A stretch of DNA of 16,639 nt from a bacterium. Lineage in GTDB: Bacteria > Patescibacteriota > Patescibacteriia > S139-126 > S139-133. The notes under the pieces were generated by a model. That model did no database searches. It was not told where the DNA came from and saw only the letters and a list, made by a program, of their open reading frames with translations. Below are positions 13,586 to 16,639 of this stretch, one piece after another. The stretch spans positions 1-16,639 of the forward strand of contig JAUIEQ010000005.1 in the NCBI GenBank assembly GCA_030429785.1. Reading direction: 5' to 3'. Position numbers and translations under genes: made by a program. Numbering within the stretch: the stretch's first letter is position 1; every line of letters begins with the position of its first letter.

Positions 13586-14638
13586 ATGGCTGAAAACTCA
13601 ATCATAGAAAAATTGTTCGCAATCGCAAATGAAAAAAAGGCGTCAGACCTTCATTTGCTCGTTGATATGCACCCTATTCTTCGCATTGACGGACAACTAC
13701 ACCTCCTTGATAGCGAAGAGACGATTACCGACAAGCTCATGGAGGATATTACCAAGACCATTCTGTCCCCTGAACAACAGCAGCAATTTGCCGAGAACAA
13801 GGATCTTGATCTTTCATATGAAATTGCTGACGGTACTCGATTTCGTATCAATCTGCACGTTAGTAGAGATCATGTTGGTTTGGTTGCCCGCGTAGTTCCA
13901 GTTACTATTCCAACAATGGCTGATGTAATGATGCCGGAAGTGGTCAACAAATTCATGCGCATGAATCAAGGCCTTGTCTTGGTAACTGGACCAACTGGGT
14001 CTGGGAAATCAACGTCACTAGCTGCAATGATTGATATGATCAATACAGAACGTGGTCTTTCGATCGTAACACTTGAAGATCCAATTGAGTTTTTGTACAC
14101 ACAGAAAAAAAGCATTATCAAACAACGACAACTTGGCACAGACATGAAAAGCTTTGCTTCGGGCCTCAAGCATGTGCTTCGACAAGATCCAGATGTTATT
14201 TTGGTTGGTGAGATGCGCGACCTTGAAACAATTGCTGCAACAATCACACTTGCTGAGACAGGACATTTGGTACTTGCAACACTACATACACTCAACGCAG
14301 CTCAGACTATTGATCGTATTATTGATGTATTTCCTCCATACCAACAACCGCAAGTCAAATTGCAACTATCAATGTCGCTACGTGGAGTTATTTCGCAACG
14401 ACTTGTTCCCCGCACTGATGGCGGCTTGATTGCTGCGCGAGAAATACTCGTAAACACACCAGCTGTTGCTAACCTAATTCGAGAAAACAAAGTTGCCCAA
14501 ATCAAAACAGTTATCCAAACAAGCGCTGACGAAGGCATGGTCACCATGGATCAAGATCTCAAGCGACTTGTCAAAGAAGGTGCTATCACCCAAGAAACTG
14601 CAGAGCAACATATGATTTCTGCAGACTCATTTAAAAAG
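13586..14638 (+). CDS. pilT: Type IV pilus twitching-motility ATPase PilT
   Basis: 351 residues from the ATG at 13586 (stop codon follows at 14639). The frame is open upstream to a GTG at 13466, but those 40 residues do not look like PilT and the promoter lies within them. Motifs: KASDLHLL (18-25), Walker A GPTGSGKS (135-142), Asp box VTLEDPIEF (161-169), Walker B VILVGEMRD (204-212) with E209, His box TGHLVLATLHTLNA (225-238), and the C-terminal AVANLIRE (293-300), the counterpart of the AIRNLIRE retraction motif. PilT is the hexameric cytoplasmic motor that depolymerises type IV pili. No PilB, PilC or pilin gene is in the window. The next gene starts 11 bases after the stop and may be co-transcribed. 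Confidence 0.93.
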
Positions 14639-14652
14639 TAAAACACACCATT

Positions 14653-16639
14653 ATGTCACTGACAACACATCATGCTAAGCTTTCAACAATTATGGCTTTT
14701 GTGATTGGGATTGTGTGTGTGACGTGCTTGGTTGCGATTGCCTACACTATTTCACACCAACCCTCACACGCACCAACCGTCATAGAACCTGTGTCTTTTG
14801 AAACATCACTAGCCAAGCAAGGCAAGCTGCAACAATTCCCAACCTACGAAGCAGCACATGCATATCTTGCACAAGACACAACAACCAACCAAAACATGCT
14901 CATGCGCGACATAGCTATGCCTATGGTAGCAATTGAAGAAAGTATCGGAGAAGTAAGCGCACTTTCAGCTGACAGCGCGCAAGGATTTGGTGGCGCGAAC
15001 AATGAGAGCGCACCGTCATACTCAACTACCAATATCCAAGTGGCTGGAGTTGATGAAGCTGATATTGTCAAAACAGATGGTCAATACATCTATGTCCTCA
15101 GCGGCAATACTGTGTTTATCATTGATGCACAACCAGCTGCAGCTAGTGCTGTGATTGCAGAAATCAAACTTGAGCAACAGCCACAAAACATTTTTATCAA
15201 TGGAGATCATCTAGCAGTGTTTGGTGCTGATTGGAACATTCAACAAAATCAATCTCTACGCAGTATTCTTCCGCAATCATCCTATACATTCTTTACCATC
15301 TATGACATTAGCGATCGTACCAAACCAACTATCGCGCGTGAACTGACATTTCAAGGCAACTACGCAAGCGCGCGCATGATTGACTCAACTGTGTATTTTG
15401 TAACCAACACATACCCGAATCTATTTGAGCCAATGCCACTGCCACGACTACTTGAAGATGAGCAACTCACCTGCGCAAGTGATACGCCAAATGGCACTAC
15501 CTGTCCGTTCATTCAGTATTTTGATGTTCCAGATCCAAGCAAACAACTCACCACTGTTGCTGCGATTGATATGGTGAACACTGACACGCCCGTTACCAGA
15601 AATGTGTACGTCCTTGGTGGTTCACACGCAACCTATGTTTCAGCACAAGCACTATACATAACAGCTGCAAAATACTTTGATGAGTACGCATTTGCCACAC
15701 AAATCACCCAAGAAATTGTCTACCCGCAACTACCAGAAAAAAGCAAGCAGCGCATTGCCAAGATCCAAGCAACTGATCCTGATGTCTTAACTGACCAAGA
15801 AAAACTATACAAAGTCGCCTCAATCATTCAAGCGTATATCGCAAGCTTATCGCCAGCAGAACAAGAAACTATCCAAACAACCATTCAAACAACTGGCAAA
15901 CAACGCTATCAGGCAATCATTCCTGAGCTCGAAAAAACCAATATTCACAAAATTGCATTGTCAGGACAAGACATAACCTACCAAGCTTCAGGTGAAGTGG
16001 TTGGTACAGTGCTCAACCAATTTGCCATGGATGAACATGACAATACCTTCCGCATTGCCACCACCAGAAATCAACGCTGGTCACAATTCCTGGACGAACA
16101 GCTACCAAGTAGCAATAATCTTTTTGTGCTTGATGACAATCTTGAACCACTCGGAAGTATTACTGATATTGCTGTTGGTGAGAGTATTTACTCAGTTCGA
16201 TTCATGCAAGACCGCGCGTACATGGTTACGTTTGAGCGGGTTGACCCGTTGTTTGTGATTGACCTTGCTACTCCAAGCAATCCAACAATCTTAGGTGAAC
16301 TAAAAATCCCTGGATTTTCAAACTACCTCCACCCCTTTGATGACACAACACTTATTGGTCTTGGACAAGAAACTGAAGAAAATGAATTTGGGCGCATCAC
16401 AACAACTGGTGTAAAATTGTCACTGTTTGATGTTGCTGATGTTTCTAGTCCACGAGAAATCGATACATATGTTGTGAGTGAACAAAGCAACTCAACAGCA
16501 CAACATGATCACCGAGCATTTTTGTTTGACCGACAAAAAGAATTGCTCGTAATTCCAGTAACTGCTTGGGATTCAAAATTCAATGGCGCAATGGTGTTCA
16601 CTGTCACTAACCAAGGATTTGCACTGCAAGGCACTATTG
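14653..16639 (+). CDS. Secreted C-terminal beta-propeller domain protein (partial, runs off the window)
   Basis: 662 residues are visible and the frame is open to the last base. A membrane anchor or uncleaved signal (residues 13-33) is followed by a Pro/Ser/Ala-rich linker (34-125). The family signature TNIQVAGVDEADIVKTDG (126-143) then opens a beta-propeller, with repeating strand patterns such as YIYVLSGNTVFIID and VYFVTNTYP. A helical insertion (about residues 355-435, with PEKSKQRIAKIQ and SPAEQETIQ) interrupts the blades, and two Cys in TCASDTPNGTTC may form a disulfide. Members of this family (Beta_propel, distantly WD40-like) are extracellular or surface proteins of unknown biochemical function in bacteria and archaea. 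Its position 11 bases after pilT suggests a surface role. The end lies outside the window. Confidence 0.87.
   Translation, partial: MSLTTHHAKLSTIMAFVIGIVCVTCLVAIAYTISHQPSHAPTVIEPVSFETSLAKQGKLQQFPTYEAAHAYLAQDTTTNQNMLMRDIAMPMVAIEESIGEVSALSADSAQGFGGANNESAPSYSTTNIQVAGVDEADIVKTDGQYIYVLSGNTVFIIDAQPAAASAVIAEIKLEQQPQNIFINGDHLAVFGADWNIQQNQSLRSILPQSSYTFFTIYDISDRTKPTIARELTFQGNYASARMIDSTVYFVTNTYPNLFEPMPLPRLLEDEQLTCASDTPNGTTCPFIQYFDVPDPSKQLTTVAAIDMVNTDTPVTRNVYVLGGSHATYVSAQALYITAAKYFDEYAFATQITQEIVYPQLPEKSKQRIAKIQATDPDVLTDQEKLYKVASIIQAYIASLSPAEQETIQTTIQTTGKQRYQAIIPELEKTNIHKIALSGQDITYQASGEVVGTVLNQFAMDEHDNTFRIATTRNQRWSQFLDEQLPSSNNLFVLDDNLEPLGSITDIAVGESIYSVRFMQDRAYMVTFERVDPLFVIDLATPSNPTILGELKIPGFSNYLHPFDDTTLIGLGQETEENEFGRITTTGVKLSLFDVADVSSPREIDTYVVSEQSNSTAQHDHRAFLFDRQKELLVIPVTAWDSKFNGAMVFTVTNQGFALQGTI

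Noticed and set aside
1..16639. Alternative genetic code with TGA as Gly
   Set aside because: All recognised genes are full length with no in-frame TGA, so reassignment would leave no sense TGA to show for it; standard bacterial code fits.
1..16639. CRISPR array, tRNA, rRNA, integrase or insertion sequence
   Set aside because: No regularly spaced repeats, cloverleaf, transposase or terminal inverted repeats were found on reading both strands.

Overview
The window looks like a piece of chromosome from a small-genome bacterium of the Candidate Phyla Radiation (Patescibacteria). This is inferred from gene content: a THUMP/Trm11-like RNA methyltransferase, a PilT retraction ATPase, a C-terminal beta-propeller surface protein, a PspC miniprotein and several short orphan genes, with moderate AT-richness and mostly leaderless-looking or SD-less starts. 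No rRNA or tRNA is present to fix the taxonomy. The genes read as code 11. TGA is not used as a sense codon inside any recognised gene, and every visible stop is TAA or TAG except the one at the end of the UvrD-like helicase.

Layout. Bases 1-2419 (minus): an RND-type pump gene (cut by the window edge) and, upstream of it in the same operon, its membrane fusion protein with an unusually long hairpin, driven by a TTGACA/TACAAT promoter. Bases 2557-3099 (minus): an orphan hypothetical gene with its own promoter, strong Shine-Dalgarno and terminator. Bases 3219-4853 (minus): a compact operon SPFH/prohibitin-like membrane protein -> 61-residue stand-alone HisKA phosphoacceptor helix pair -> stand-alone receiver domain. 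Bases 4972-8242 (minus): Trm11-like methyltransferase -> CapA-like metallophosphoesterase -> YvlD/holin-IV-like 4-TM protein -> six-TM hypothetical, closed by a good terminator. A PspC gene (8303-8521, plus) diverges from this cluster. Bases 8572-10250 (minus): two paralogous hypothetical genes of a family I do not recognise, each a self-contained unit with a -35/-10 promoter, AGGAGG ribosome site and intrinsic terminator. Bases 10379-11266 (minus): an EamA/DMT-type transporter. From 11429 on the plus strand: UvrD/PcrA-like helicase, pilT, and a secreted beta-propeller protein that runs off the window end.

Functionally, the central region carries envelope-related genes that in other bacteria belong to cell-envelope stress responses (SPFH, LiaI/LiaF-like membrane segments, YvlD, PspC), next to a two-protein phosphorelay fragment that lacks a kinase ATPase domain. 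The right end carries type IV pilus retraction plus a probable cell-surface protein. No CRISPR array, insertion sequence, integrase or RNA gene was seen. No stretch above 300 bases lacks a gene. The longest gap (9268-9536) holds a promoter, a repeat pair and a terminator.
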